In this document: piece by piece, positions 17,106 through 25,617 of the stretch
Position numbering within the stretch: the stretch's first letter is position 1
Layout of the letters: every line of letters starts with the position of its first letter
Source of the DNA: Granulicella aggregans
GTDB lineage: Bacteria > Acidobacteriota > Terriglobia > Terriglobales > Acidobacteriaceae
Length of the DNA: 64,000 nt
Assembly (NCBI RefSeq): GCF_025685565.1
Contig: NZ_JAGSYE010000001.1
Location: 372,001 to 436,000, forward strand
Reading direction: 5' to 3'
Position numbers and translations under genes: made by a program
Notes under the pieces: generated by a model
What the model saw: only the letters and a program-made list of their open reading frames with translations
What the model was told of the DNA's origin: nothing
Database searches by the model: none

Positions 17106-19937
17106 ATGAAGATATTCACTTCCCCGAAGAGCTTGCTCCGCACCGCCGCATCGCTGCTGTTGCTCGGCGCGGGACTGCCTTGCGTTGCTGCCGACGCCCC
17201 CGCGAAGTTAAAGCTGCCCGAGCTAAAGTACGAACGCTTTACATTGCCAAACGGCCTCGTCGTGCTGACGCACGAAGACCACCGCCTGCCGCTGGTAGCC
17301 GTGGACCTCTGGTACCACGTGGGCCCGCTGAACGAACGCGAGGGCCGCACCGGCTTTGCGCATCTCTTCGAGCACATGATGTTCGAGGGCTCCGAGCACG
17401 TCGGCGAGAAGGCACACATCAAGTATGTGCAGGGCGCAGGCGCAACGGACGTCAACGGCACCACGAACTTCGACCGAACCAACTACTTCGAGACCATGCC
17501 TGCGAACCAGCTTGAGCTGGCGATGTGGCTCGAAAGCGACCGCATGGGCTTCCTGCTCGAAGGCCTCGACCGCGTGAAGCTGACCAACCAGCGCGACGTT
17601 GTCCGCAACGAGCGCAGGCAGCATGAGGGCTCGCCCTACGATCTGGCCGAAGAGGCCGGCTATCATCTCCTCTTCCCCAAGGGACATCCTTACTACGCTT
17701 CCGTCATCGGATCGCACGCAGACATCGAAGCCGCGCGCATCGCGGACATCCGCGACTTCCACCAGCACTTCTACACGCCGAACAACGCCAGCATCGCCAT
17801 CGCTGGAGACTTCAAGCCAGCAGAGTTGAAGGCCCTGCTGATGAAGTACTTTGCCCCCATCCCCGCCGGCCCAAAGGTCGACCCGGTCAACGTCGTGACG
17901 CCCGCTATCACCACGCAGAAGCGCGAGACCGTCACCGACACCGTGAAGCTGACGCGGCTCGACTTCTTCTTCCTGCTGCCTGCCGCGTACAAGCCCGGCG
18001 ATGCGGACGCGCAGTTGCTCAGCCATATTCTCGGCGGAGCAAAGGCCAGCCGTCTCGACCAGGAGTTGGTCTATAAGCGCCAGATCGCGCAGGCTGTCTC
18101 CTGCGATGATGATGCGCTGACGTTGACCTCGGTCTTCTCATGCTCCATCACCGTGAAGCCGAATGTGAAGGCCGATGAGATCGAAGCCGCGTTCTGGGAG
18201 CAGATCGCGAAGCTGCAGACAGAAGGCCCGACGCAGGATGAGCTCGACTCCGCCCGCACCGTCGACCTGACGCGGAAGATCACCGGTCTGCAGCGCCTCG
18301 GCGGATTTGGCGGCATCGCCGACACGCTGAACAGCTATAACCAGATCGCTGGCGACCCTGGCTATCTGCCCAAGGACATCGCCCGCTTCGAGGCCGCAAC
18401 GACTGCAAGCGTGAAGGGCGTCGCAGCGAAGTATCTAAACAAGAACCAGGCAGTCGTGGTGACCACGGTTCCCGGCAAGAAGGTCGTGGACGATGTGCCG
18501 CGCAGCCCGGAGAACACCGACGCCGATGTGAAGCTGGTGAATCCTTATACTCCGGAGTTTGAAAAGGCACAGGAGTGGCGCAAGACCGTACCGAAGCCCG
18601 GCCCGGAGCTCGCCTTCCACCTGCCCGTTCCGACTACGTTCACGTTGAAGAACGGCCTGAAGGTCTACCTGATCGAAGACTCGAATCTGCCCGTGGTTGC
18701 GGCCACATTGGTCAGCCGCGCCGGTGGCGAGGCAAACCCAACGGACAAGCCTGGGCTGGCATCCTTCACCGCATCGATGCTGGGTGAAGGCACGGAACTC
18801 CGCACCTCCACACAGCTTGCCGAAGCCGCCGAGCGCCTTGGAACTCGCGTCGGCGTAGGTGCGGGTATGGACAGCGCCAGCGGCGGCATCAGCGTGCTGA
18901 GTAACCATGCCGACGCAGCGCTTGACCTGTTGGCCGATGTCGTCGAGCATCCGGCGTTCCGCCCGCAGGACATCGACCGCCTCCGTAAGCAGCGCCTCAT
19001 CGGCATCCAGCAGGAGTCGGACAACGTTGGGGCCATTGCCCAGCGCGTAGTTCCGCATGTGCTCTATGGCGATCAGCCTTACGGATTCACCGGCTCGGGA
19101 ACGACGGCCAGCGTCGAAGGCATCTCGCGCGATGAGCTGAAGGCCTTCTGGGCAGGCCACTATGGTCCGGCTGACTCAGCTTTGATCTTCGCTGGAGACA
19201 TCAAGGAGCGGGAGGCCCGCGAACTCGCCGAGAAGCACTTCGGCGCGTGGACGGGAGCCGCAACTGGAGCCGTCACACTGCCCCCGCCTCCCGCACCGCC
19301 GACGCCTCGCGTCGTCCTTGTCGATAAGCCCGGATCACCGCAGTCTGCCCTACAGGCGGCAGGTCTGGGTGTACCGCGCACATCGCCAGACCTCGAAGCC
19401 ATCCAGGTGCTGAACTACACGCTGGGGGCAAGCTTCGCGAGCCGCATCAACATGAACCTCCGCGAGGTCCATGGCTATACCTACGGCGCTCGTTCCGGCT
19501 TCAGCCTCTACCGCGAAGGCGGCCCCTTCACCGCGGGCGGTCTGGTCAAGACCGACGTCACCGCCGCGGCAGCGAAGGAGCTGGACTTCGAACTGAAGCG
19601 CATCCTCACCGTGCCTCCCAGCGACGCCGAGATGAAAAGCGCCAAGGACGCGCTGGTGCAGTCGATTCCGGCGCTCTTCGAGACGACGGCTGCGACAGCG
19701 GGCGCGATGTCTTCCATCTTCCTCTACGATCGGCCGCTCGATTACTACTCGAAGCTGCCGGAGCGCTACACGAAGGTCGATCTGGCCGACGTGATCCGCG
19801 TGTCGAAGGAGACCATCCATCCCGATCAACTCGTCTACGTCATCGTTGGCGATAAGACGAAGATCGAACAAAGCCTGAAGGACCTGAACCTTGCGCCGAT
19901 CGAGTACCGGGATGCGCTGGGCAACGTAGTGAAGTAA
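17106..19937 (+). CDS. M16 family zinc metalloprotease, two-domain
   Basis: 943 residues with a signal peptide (LLRTAASLLLLGAGLPCVAAD). The inverted zinc motif HxxEH is HLFEHMMFEG (His86, Glu89, His90) and the third ligand lies in NERRQHEGSPYD. A second M16 half begins near residue 510 (PTTFTLKNGLKVYLIEDSNLP) and lacks HxxEH, as usual for the inactive half in single-chain members. Expected in the periplasm, degrading small peptides. GGAG precedes the ATG by six bases. The run ends at a strong terminator at 20004. Confidence 0.92.
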   Translation: MKIFTSPKSLLRTAASLLLLGAGLPCVAADAPAKLKLPELKYERFTLPNGLVVLTHEDHRLPLVAVDLWYHVGPLNEREGRTGFAHLFEHMMFEGSEHVGEKAHIKYVQGAGATDVNGTTNFDRTNYFETMPANQLELAMWLESDRMGFLLEGLDRVKLTNQRDVVRNERRQHEGSPYDLAEEAGYHLLFPKGHPYYASVIGSHADIEAARIADIRDFHQHFYTPNNASIAIAGDFKPAELKALLMKYFAPIPAGPKVDPVNVVTPAITTQKRETVTDTVKLTRLDFFFLLPAAYKPGDADAQLLSHILGGAKASRLDQELVYKRQIAQAVSCDDDALTLTSVFSCSITVKPNVKADEIEAAFWEQIAKLQTEGPTQDELDSARTVDLTRKITGLQRLGGFGGIADTLNSYNQIAGDPGYLPKDIARFEAATTASVKGVAAKYLNKNQAVVVTTVPGKKVVDDVPRSPENTDADVKLVNPYTPEFEKAQEWRKTVPKPGPELAFHLPVPTTFTLKNGLKVYLIEDSNLPVVAATLVSRAGGEANPTDKPGLASFTASMLGEGTELRTSTQLAEAAERLGTRVGVGAGMDSASGGISVLSNHADAALDLLADVVEHPAFRPQDIDRLRKQRLIGIQQESDNVGAIAQRVVPHVLYGDQPYGFTGSGTTASVEGISRDELKAFWAGHYGPADSALIFAGDIKEREARELAEKHFGAWTGAATGAVTLPPPPAPPTPRVVLVDKPGSPQSALQAAGLGVPRTSPDLEAIQVLNYTLGASFASRINMNLREVHGYTYGARSGFSLYREGGPFTAGGLVKTDVTAAAAKELDFELKRILTVPPSDAEMKSAKDALVQSIPALFETTAATAGAMSSIFLYDRPLDYYSKLPERYTKVDLADVIRVSKETIHPDQLVYVIVGDKTKIEQSLKDLNLAPIEYRDALGNVVK

Positions 19938-19941
19938 AGCA

Positions 19942-20065
19942 GGGGGTAGGGGATAGGGTGTAGAGCAGCACTCCGTTCCCTTCACCCAGCACAGAGAACA
20001 AGCAAAGGCCTGAGAGCATCCGCTCCCAGGCCTTTGTTTTGCTACACCCTAAACCCTACACCCTG
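19942..20065. repeat. Inverted heptad pair (GGGNNTA type) enclosing a terminator
   Basis: Left array 19942-19962: three 7-bp units of GGGNNTA form. Right array 20042-20062: three units of the reverse complement, CTANACC. The arms are about 80 bp apart and enclose the hairpin at 20004-20040. The same architecture with other heptamers is at 13142 and 61215. Confidence 0.8.
20004..20040 (+). terminator. Rho-independent terminator after the M16 protease
   Basis: Stem AAAGGCCTG / CAGGCCTTT with a secondary GAG/CTC pair inside, followed by TTTGTTTT. It is correctly placed 66 bp after the protease stop. Confidence 0.85.
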
Positions 20066-20074
20066 CGAATCTTT

Positions 20075-20156
20075 GGGTGCCCCATCCATCGCAGCGTCCG
20101 GGGTCCCCGGCGAACGCTCTTTGTTCGCTGGGGTGGCAGAGCGATGGGTGGGACGT
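20075..20156 (+). repeat. REP-like palindrome, copy 2 (composite)
   Basis: Starts GGGTGCCCCATCCATCGC and ends GCGATGGGTGGGACGT, but the centre carries a second hairpin (CCCCGGCGAAC paired with GTTCGCTGGGG), making it about 35 bp longer than other copies. It lies between the protease terminator and sucD. Confidence 0.8.
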
Positions 20157-20161
20157 AAACC

Positions 20162-21052
20162 CTAAACCTTACCCAGAACCCGTGCCATCGCCTCACCAAT
20201 CTCCGCGGGCGACTTCACGACATGAATCCCCGCCGCCTCCATGGCCTTCATCTTCTCCGCAGCCGTGCCCTCGCCACCAGAGATGATGGCTCCCGCGTGG
20301 CCCATGCGGCGGCCAGGAGGCGCGGTCTGACCGGCGATAAAGCCTACGACCGGCTTCTTCACATGCTCCGCAATGTACTTCGCCGCAGCCTCTTCGGCGG
20401 AGCCGCCAATCTCGCCGATCATGATGATCGCCTCGGTCTCGGGGTCTTCGTTCAGCAGCTTCAGCGCGTCGATATGAGTAGTGCCGATGATGGGATCGCC
20501 GCCGATGCCAATGGCCGTCGACTGCCCGATACCACGCGTCGTCAATTGATACACCGCCTCATACGTCAGCGTGCCCGACTTCGAGACGATGCCTACGGAG
20601 CCTTCCTTATGAATGCGCCCAGGCATGATGCCGATCTTAGCCTTGCCCGGCGAGATGACGCCGGGGCAGTTGGGCCCGATCAGCGTCGATTTCGAAGACT
20701 TCACAATCTCCCACACCTTCACCATGTCGAGCGTCGGGATGCCCTCGGTGATGCAGATGACGAGCGAAATATCACTCGCTGCCGCCTCAAGGATTCCGTC
20801 AGCGGCAAACGGTGGAGGAACGAAGATGACCGTGGCGTTTGCGCCGGTCGCGTTCACGGCCTCTTCAACCGTGTTGAAGACGGGCCAGCCTTCGTGGGTG
20901 GTGCCACCCTTGCCTGGGGTCACTCCGCCGACGACGATGTCGTAGCCGAACTGCTTGGAGTATTCGGAGCAGCCTTTGGCGTGGAAAGTGCCTTCGCGGC
21001 CCGTGATGCCTTGAACGATGAGGCGAGTATTTTTATCGACCAAAACTGACAT
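20162..21052 (-). CDS. sucD: Succinate-CoA ligase, alpha subunit
   Basis: 296 residues. With SucC forms the TCA-cycle enzyme converting succinyl-CoA to succinate with NTP formation. The CoA-binding N-terminus has [14 protein letters not shown], and [17 protein letters not shown] holds the phospho-histidine. Length matches the family. Unusually it is not next to sucC: a broken GIY-YIG-like gene of about 0.5 kb separates them, and the pair must be co-transcribed through it or sucD needs its own promoter. Confidence 0.96.
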   Translation of the reverse strand: MSVLVDKNTRLIVQGITGREGTFHAKGCSEYSKQFGYDIVVGGVTPGKGGTTHEGWPVFNTVEEAVNATGANATVIFVPPPFAADGILEAAASDISLVICITEGIPTLDMVKVWEIVKSSKSTLIGPNCPGVISPGKAKIGIMPGRIHKEGSVGIVSKSGTLTYEAVYQLTTRGIGQSTAIGIGGDPIIGTTHIDALKLLNEDPETEAIIMIGEIGGSAEEAAAKYIAEHVKKPVVGFIAGQTAPPGRRMGHAGAIISGGEGTAAEKMKAMEAAGIHVVKSPAEIGEAMARVLGKV

Positions 21053-21086
21053 AAACGACCTTTCGAAAGAACAAGAGAACAGATGA

Positions 21087-21589
21087 CTATGTCTTCAGCA
21101 ATTTGGCGAGTGCCTGTGCAGCTGGAAAATCACGCTCAGGGCTGCCCTTGTCAAGAAATCCGGGTACATGAATCTGGTTTCGCGACCAGCGTTTCTTGTT
21201 CAGAAGATCTTGATTCAACGTAATACAGCGATCAATCAATTGCTGCTCTAATTGCTCGATTATGAGTTTTTGCGCCTCGGTGGCATCTTTCTGCGTGACA
21301 AACTTACTGTTATTTCTGAGCGCGATTAGGTGGATATCTAAAGCACCCTTCGCAGCAAGATCGGCAAACTTTCCGTTATTGAAATGTTCTACTAACCGTG
21401 AACCGAACTCGCGAACTGTTATGCCTACGTACCAAGGTATCGGGTAACCGCTGCTGGAACCGCCGCGACTATGTAAATTCCGATTGCATATTGGAGTTCT
21501 GCATCATCAGCTTGGATCTGTCTATATAAGTCGTTGATGCCATGGCTATCGTGTGAAGAGAGCAAAAAGGGACCATATGTATCGAACAT
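21087..21589 (-). pseudogene. GIY-YIG-nuclease-like gene with a frameshift, inside sucC-sucD
   Basis: The ATG at 21589 lies 11 bp after the sucC stop with an AAGGGA site. The first frame reads through YAIGIYIVAAV and then stops at 21425; a second frame (one base missing near 21460) continues as PWYVGITVREFGSR, a run ending in LEQQLIDRCI, NKKRW, VPGFLDKGS and LAKLLK before TAG at 21087. Joined, this is about 167 residues of the GIY-YIG-like family that pairs GIY with YVG and has a conserved LLNK...VPG end. It is more AT-rich than sucC and sucD. Either a true pseudogene, a sequence error or programmed frameshifting. Confidence 0.75.
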
Positions 21590-21599
21590 AGCTTTTCCC

Positions 21600-22772
21600 T
21601 TAGCCTTTTGCTGCAGCAACTGCCAAATCAGCCGCTTCTTTCATCGTGGCTCCGACTTCAAACTTCAAGCCTGATTCAGCAAGTATCTTTCGGCCCTCTT
21701 CAACGTTCGTACCTTCGAGCCGAAGAATAATTGGGAGTTGCACATTCAATTTCTTTGCAGCGGCTACTACAGCAGTAGCTAGAACATCCACGCGCAGAAT
21801 TCCGCCGAAGATATTAATGAAAATTGCCTTCACATTCTTATCGCTCAGCAGAATTCCGAAAGCATTTTCAATCTGCTCCTGGTTCGCTCCGCCGCCTACG
21901 TCGAGGAAGTTCGCAGCCTTGCCACCGGCGTACTCGATGATGTCCATCGTCGCCATCGCTAGGCCGGCACCGTTGACCATGCAGGCGATCGAGCCGTCGA
22001 GCTTGATGTAGTTCAGCGCGTACTTGGAGGCCTCTACCTCAAGCGGATCTTCTTCTGCGAGGTCGCGAAGCTCCTTTAGGTCCTTGTGGCGGAACATCGC
22101 GTTGTCGTCGAAGTTGATCTTGCAGTCGAGCGCGAGCAGCTTTCCGTCCTTCGTCGTGATGAAGGGATTGATCTCCATCAGCGTCGAGTCGGTATCGACG
22201 AAAGCTTTATAGAGGCCGGTCATGAACTTCACCGCATCGTTGATCTGCGTGGGCAGCAGGCCAAGCTTGAACGCCAGCCGCCGCGCCTGATAGGGCTGGA
22301 AGCCGACCGCAGGCTCGATGTACTCCTTGTAGATCAGCTCTGGAGTCGCGTGGGCGACCTCTTCGATCTCCATGCCGCCGCTCTGCGAGGCCATGAAGAC
22401 GATCTTCGCGCTGGCGCGGTCGAGCACGAGACCGAGATAGAGCTCGCGGTCGATCGCCGAGCCCTCTTCGATCAGCAACCGCTGGACCTTCTGTCCCGCC
22501 GGGCCAGTCTGATGCGTGACCAGCTGCATTCCCAGGATGTCTTTCGACCGCGCGACGGCATCATCGAGCGTCTTGACGACCTTCACGCCGCCGCCCTTGC
22601 CGCGGCCTCCGGCGTGGATCTGCGCCTTCACCACCACAGCGGCGTTGCCCGCGCTGAAGAGCGACTTCGCGGCGGTCTCGGCCTGCTCGATCGTCATCGC
22701 CATCTCGCCGCCGGGGACAGGGACGCCGTACTTGCGAAGAATCTCTTTTGCCTGGTACTCGTGGATCTTCAT
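21600..22772 (-). CDS. sucC: Succinate-CoA ligase, beta subunit
   Basis: 390 residues from ATG 22772 ([20 protein letters not shown], the family's standard opening). ATP-grasp N-terminal domain ([17 protein letters not shown]) and C-terminal ligase domain ([28 protein letters not shown]). Binds nucleotide and succinate and completes the enzyme with SucD. The open frame extends ten codons further upstream without similarity. First gene of the leftward operon. Confidence 0.96.
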   Translation of the reverse strand: MKIHEYQAKEILRKYGVPVPGGEMAMTIEQAETAAKSLFSAGNAAVVVKAQIHAGGRGKGGGVKVVKTLDDAVARSKDILGMQLVTHQTGPAGQKVQRLLIEEGSAIDRELYLGLVLDRASAKIVFMASQSGGMEIEEVAHATPELIYKEYIEPAVGFQPYQARRLAFKLGLLPTQINDAVKFMTGLYKAFVDTDSTLMEINPFITTKDGKLLALDCKINFDDNAMFRHKDLKELRDLAEEDPLEVEASKYALNYIKLDGSIACMVNGAGLAMATMDIIEYAGGKAANFLDVGGGANQEQIENAFGILLSDKNVKAIFINIFGGILRVDVLATAVVAAAKKLNVQLPIILRLEGTNVEEGRKILAESGLKFEVGATMKEAADLAVAAAKG

Positions 22773-22875
22773 CGGGGAGCGGTACCGCCTTTTCGCGCGC
22801 AATTGTAGCCGGGTAAACGTCTACGCTCCGATACTAGCGGAGCCAGAGGAACAGCGGCAACCGATGGCCGGACAG

Positions 22876-22903
22876 GTTGAGCGTTTATCGGACAGCGCTC
22901 AAC
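22876..22903 (+). promoter_or_regulatory. Palindrome just upstream of trpD
   Basis: Perfect 8-bp inverted repeat GTTGAGCG / CGCTCAAC with a 12-base loop, ending 18 bp before the trpD ATG. It could be an operator or an mRNA hairpin affecting initiation. No leader peptide or T-run was seen, so attenuation is not supported. Confidence 0.35.
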
Positions 22904-22920
22904 TTGGTACTCTTCAAAGG

Positions 22921-23973
22921 ATGGTCCTCAAGCCCTACCTTCGTAGATTGATCGAACAACGCGCTTCGCTCACGCGCGAAGAAGCTCGCGACCTGATGCG
23001 GCTCGTACTTCAAATGCGGGCGAGCGACATTGAGATCGCTACGATCCTCGGCGCATTGGCCGCGCGTGGAGAGACATCGGAGGAGATCGCGGGATTCGTC
23101 GACGCCATGCGCGAGGCGGCTACAGTCGTACCTCTCCATGAGTCGGAACGAGCGCAGTTAGTCGACACCTGCGGCACCGGAGGCGATGGTGCCAACACCT
23201 TCAATATCTCTACCGGAGCGGCCCTGGTCGCAGCAGCGGCGGGAGCGAAAGTCGCCAAACACGGCAATCGCGCGGTCACCTCAAAGAGCGGGTCGGCCGA
23301 TGTCCTCGAAGTGCTTGGCATCCCGGTAGGGCTTCCGCCTGAAGAGGGTGCCGCGGCGATCCGGCAGCAAGGATTCGCCTATCTGCACGCCCCCGCGATG
23401 CACCCTGCGATGAAGGCCGTGATGCCGGTCCGCCGCGCCATCGGTGTGCGGACGATCTTTAATCTGCTCGGGCCGCTTTCGAATCCTGCAGGCGCGCGAG
23501 CGCAGGTCATGGGCGTCTACGCAGCGGACCGCGTCCCCGTCGTCGCGGAGGCGATGGGCCTGCTCGGAGTGCGGCACGCCTTCGTGGTGCATGGATACGT
23601 TGACTCAGAACGTAGCGCGGGGATGGACGAGCTCTCCGTCAGCGGTCCCAGCATGGTCGCCGAGGTTCGTGATGGCGCAGTAGCTTATTCGACGCTAATG
23701 CCTGAAGACGTGGGCGTGGAGCGATCGCCCATTGCGATGCTGCGCGGCGGTGACGCCTTGGAGAACGCCAACATCCTGCGTGCGGTCTTCGCGGGCAAGC
23801 CGGGTCCGTGCCGCGATGTTGTCGTGCTGAATGCCGCAGCCGTGCTCGTCACAGCAGGTTGGGCATTGGATCTTCGCGCAGGAGTTGCGTTGGCACAGCA
23901 GACCATCGATTCGGGCGCGGTCTTGTCCCTATTACATACACTTGGCGGAACTTCCCTTAGCATCGCCACGTAG
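22921..23973 (+). CDS. trpD: Anthranilate phosphoribosyltransferase
   Basis: 350 residues. Joins anthranilate to PRPP in tryptophan synthesis. PRPP/Mg loop DTCGTGGDGANTFNIST, then KHGNRAVTSKSGSADVLE and MHPAMKAVMPVRRAIGVRTIFNLLGPLSNP are diagnostic. The ATG at 22921 starts the conserved LKPYLRRLIE helix; a longer upstream frame overlaps sucC antisense and is rejected. AAAGG abuts the ATG, so the ribosome site is poor. It stands apart from other trp genes here. Confidence 0.94.
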   Translation: MVLKPYLRRLIEQRASLTREEARDLMRLVLQMRASDIEIATILGALAARGETSEEIAGFVDAMREAATVVPLHESERAQLVDTCGTGGDGANTFNISTGAALVAAAAGAKVAKHGNRAVTSKSGSADVLEVLGIPVGLPPEEGAAAIRQQGFAYLHAPAMHPAMKAVMPVRRAIGVRTIFNLLGPLSNPAGARAQVMGVYAADRVPVVAEAMGLLGVRHAFVVHGYVDSERSAGMDELSVSGPSMVAEVRDGAVAYSTLMPEDVGVERSPIAMLRGGDALENANILRAVFAGKPGPCRDVVVLNAAAVLVTAGWALDLRAGVALAQQTIDSGAVLSLLHTLGGTSLSIAT

Positions 23974-24020
23974 AATGCTGTGCAAGCGGCACTTGCCGCT
24001 GCGTATACAGGAGAGACCAC

Positions 24021-24389
24021 ATGTCTGCCTCGCTCGCTGCTCCTTTCAGTCCTTCGATGGTCACCACCGCGCTTGAGATTCCGGGCTTCCGCATCGTGCG
24101 CAACTACGGCGTGGTTCGCGGAATCGTCGTGCGCTCGCGTTCGATCTTCGGCAACATCGGCGCGGGACTGCAGACGCTAGTCGGCGGCAACATCACCATC
24201 TACACCGACCTCTGCGAAAAGACGCGCAACGACGCCTTCGTGATGATGATGCAGCACGCTGCGGAACGTGGCGGCAATGCCGTAATCGCCGTGCGGTATG
24301 ATTCGAACGAAGTCATGAACGGGGTCACGGAAGTGCTTGCCTACGGTACAGCCGTCTTCGTTGAAGCAGCGCGGGTTGAACCCGTCTAA
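24021..24389 (+). CDS. YbjQ/UPF0145 family protein
   Basis: 122 residues. The pattern GVVRGIVVRSRSIFGNIGAGLQTLVGG, then YTDLCEKTRNDAF and GGNAVIAVRYDSNEV is the YbjQ (heavy-metal-binding domain) signature. Such proteins form pentamers; function unknown. A good AGGAGA site precedes the ATG. It lies 47 bp after trpD and 17 bp before a VOC gene, probably a single transcript. Confidence 0.88.
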   Translation: MSASLAAPFSPSMVTTALEIPGFRIVRNYGVVRGIVVRSRSIFGNIGAGLQTLVGGNITIYTDLCEKTRNDAFVMMMQHAAERGGNAVIAVRYDSNEVMNGVTEVLAYGTAVFVEAARVEPV

Positions 24390-24406
24390 AACAGGAGATT
24401 TTAGAG

Positions 24407-24787
24407 ATGGCGAGAGTGACCGGAATTGGCGGCGTTTTTCTCAAGGCAAAAGACCCGAAGGCGCTTTACGCCTGGTACGCCGAGCACCTTGGCATCAAGA
24501 TGAGCGAATGGGGCGGCGCGAGTTTCGAGTGGAGCGATGAAGTCCCAGCCGGCACCGGTACAACCGCGTGGTCGCTCTTCCCGGAGAGCTCGAAGCACTT
24601 CGGCGACGGCCCGCAGCAGGCGATGATCAACTACCGCGTCGACAACCTCGACGAGTTGATCGAACAGCTCACCGCCGCCGGGGTGACGATCGATCCGAAG
24701 CGCGAAGAGGCTAGCTACGGCAAATTCGCCTGGATCGTCGATCCCGAGGGCAATCGCGTCGAACTTTGGGAGCCTCTGGCTGACTGA
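24407..24787 (+). CDS. VOC (glyoxalase/bleomycin-resistance) superfamily protein
   Basis: 126 residues with two beta-alpha-beta-beta-beta modules: GIGGVFLKAKDPKALYAWYAEHLGI and YRVDNLDELIEQLTAAGVTI, ending WIVDPEGNRVELWEP, the standard VOC finish with the metal-ligand Glu. Substrate unknown. AGGAGA lies just upstream. Confidence 0.88.
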   Translation: MARVTGIGGVFLKAKDPKALYAWYAEHLGIKMSEWGGASFEWSDEVPAGTGTTAWSLFPESSKHFGDGPQQAMINYRVDNLDELIEQLTAAGVTIDPKREEASYGKFAWIVDPEGNRVELWEPLAD

Positions 24788-24870
24788 TCGCGGGAACAGT
24801 TTCCGGCCCGCTACGCACAGGCGCGGAGATTAGGATAAAGAGATATTCCTGCTGAAGGCTTATCTCCACG

Positions 24871-25476
24871 ATGAATCCAGTCCCACCCGGCCGCATTGAA
24901 GTCATCACCGGCCCCATGTTCTGCGGCAAGAGCGAAGAGCTGATCCGCCGCCTGAAGCGGGCGCGCATCGCCAAGCAACGCGTCGCCTGCTACAAACCCG
25001 ATATCGACATCCGCTACCACCGCGACGCCATCGCCTCACACAGCCACCACACGCACGAAGCAGTCACGGTGGTGAACGTCGAACGGCTGCGGGCGGAGCT
25101 GTTTCCGATCCTGAACGAGGTCGAGGTGATCGGCCTCGACGAGGCGCAGTGGCTGGATGACTCCATCGTCCCGCTGACGATGGAACTGGTGCATCTCGGC
25201 AAGCGCATCGTGGTCGCAGGGCTCGATATGACCTTCGCCGGCGAGCCCTTCGGGTCGATCCCGCAGCTGATGGCGATCGCCGATGACGTAACAAAGCTCT
25301 CTGCCGTCTGCATGGTCTGCGGCGCTCCAGCTATCCATAGCCAGCGGCTCGGTGCGAGCCAGGAGTTGGTCGTTGTCGGCGCGGCGGGCGTGTATGAGGC
25401 ACGATGCCGGAGATGCTTCCTGCCCTATGCGGATGAGGCTGGCTCGGAGCAGTTGGAGCTGCCGGTCGGGAACTAG
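24871..25476 (+). CDS. tdk: Thymidine kinase (type II)
   Basis: 201 residues. Phosphorylates thymidine in pyrimidine salvage. P-loop GPMFCGKS near residues 12-19, DEAQWLDD with the Walker B-like Asp-Glu, and the zinc-binding lasso with CMVCGAPA and CRRCF. Length typical of bacterial type II TK. Confidence 0.95.
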   Translation: MNPVPPGRIEVITGPMFCGKSEELIRRLKRARIAKQRVACYKPDIDIRYHRDAIASHSHHTHEAVTVVNVERLRAELFPILNEVEVIGLDEAQWLDDSIVPLTMELVHLGKRIVVAGLDMTFAGEPFGSIPQLMAIADDVTKLSAVCMVCGAPAIHSQRLGASQELVVVGAAGVYEARCRRCFLPYADEAGSEQLELPVGN

Positions 25477-25502
25477 ACTTCTTGCCATCAAAAGTGCCGT
25501 AA

Positions 25503-25617
25503 TTGCCGTCCTTCTGAGCGTAGTGAAGAATCCCCGCATTCGTTCCCGGGCCACAGACGCCTGAGTGGCCCCACAGGCGAAATGCGGGGATTCTTCGGCT
25601 ACGCCTCAGAATGACGG
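25503..25617. repeat. Large imperfect palindrome between convergent genes
   Basis: Arms near 25505-25535 (CTTCTGAGCGTAGTGAAGAA, then TCCCCGCATT) and 25580-25615 (AATGCGGGGATTCTTC followed by CTCAGAATGACGG) pair over about 30 bases, with a 40-base centre that has its own short pairing (GTGGCC, CAGGCG). It overlaps the stop of the TPR-glycosyltransferase. This CTGAG...GAATCCCCGC element is a dispersed intergenic repeat type; a related one is at 49221. Confidence 0.75.

Noticed and set aside
22516..22920. An extended trpD start
   Set aside because: The extension overlaps sucC antisense and has no family similarity; the ATG at 22921 starts the conserved helix.
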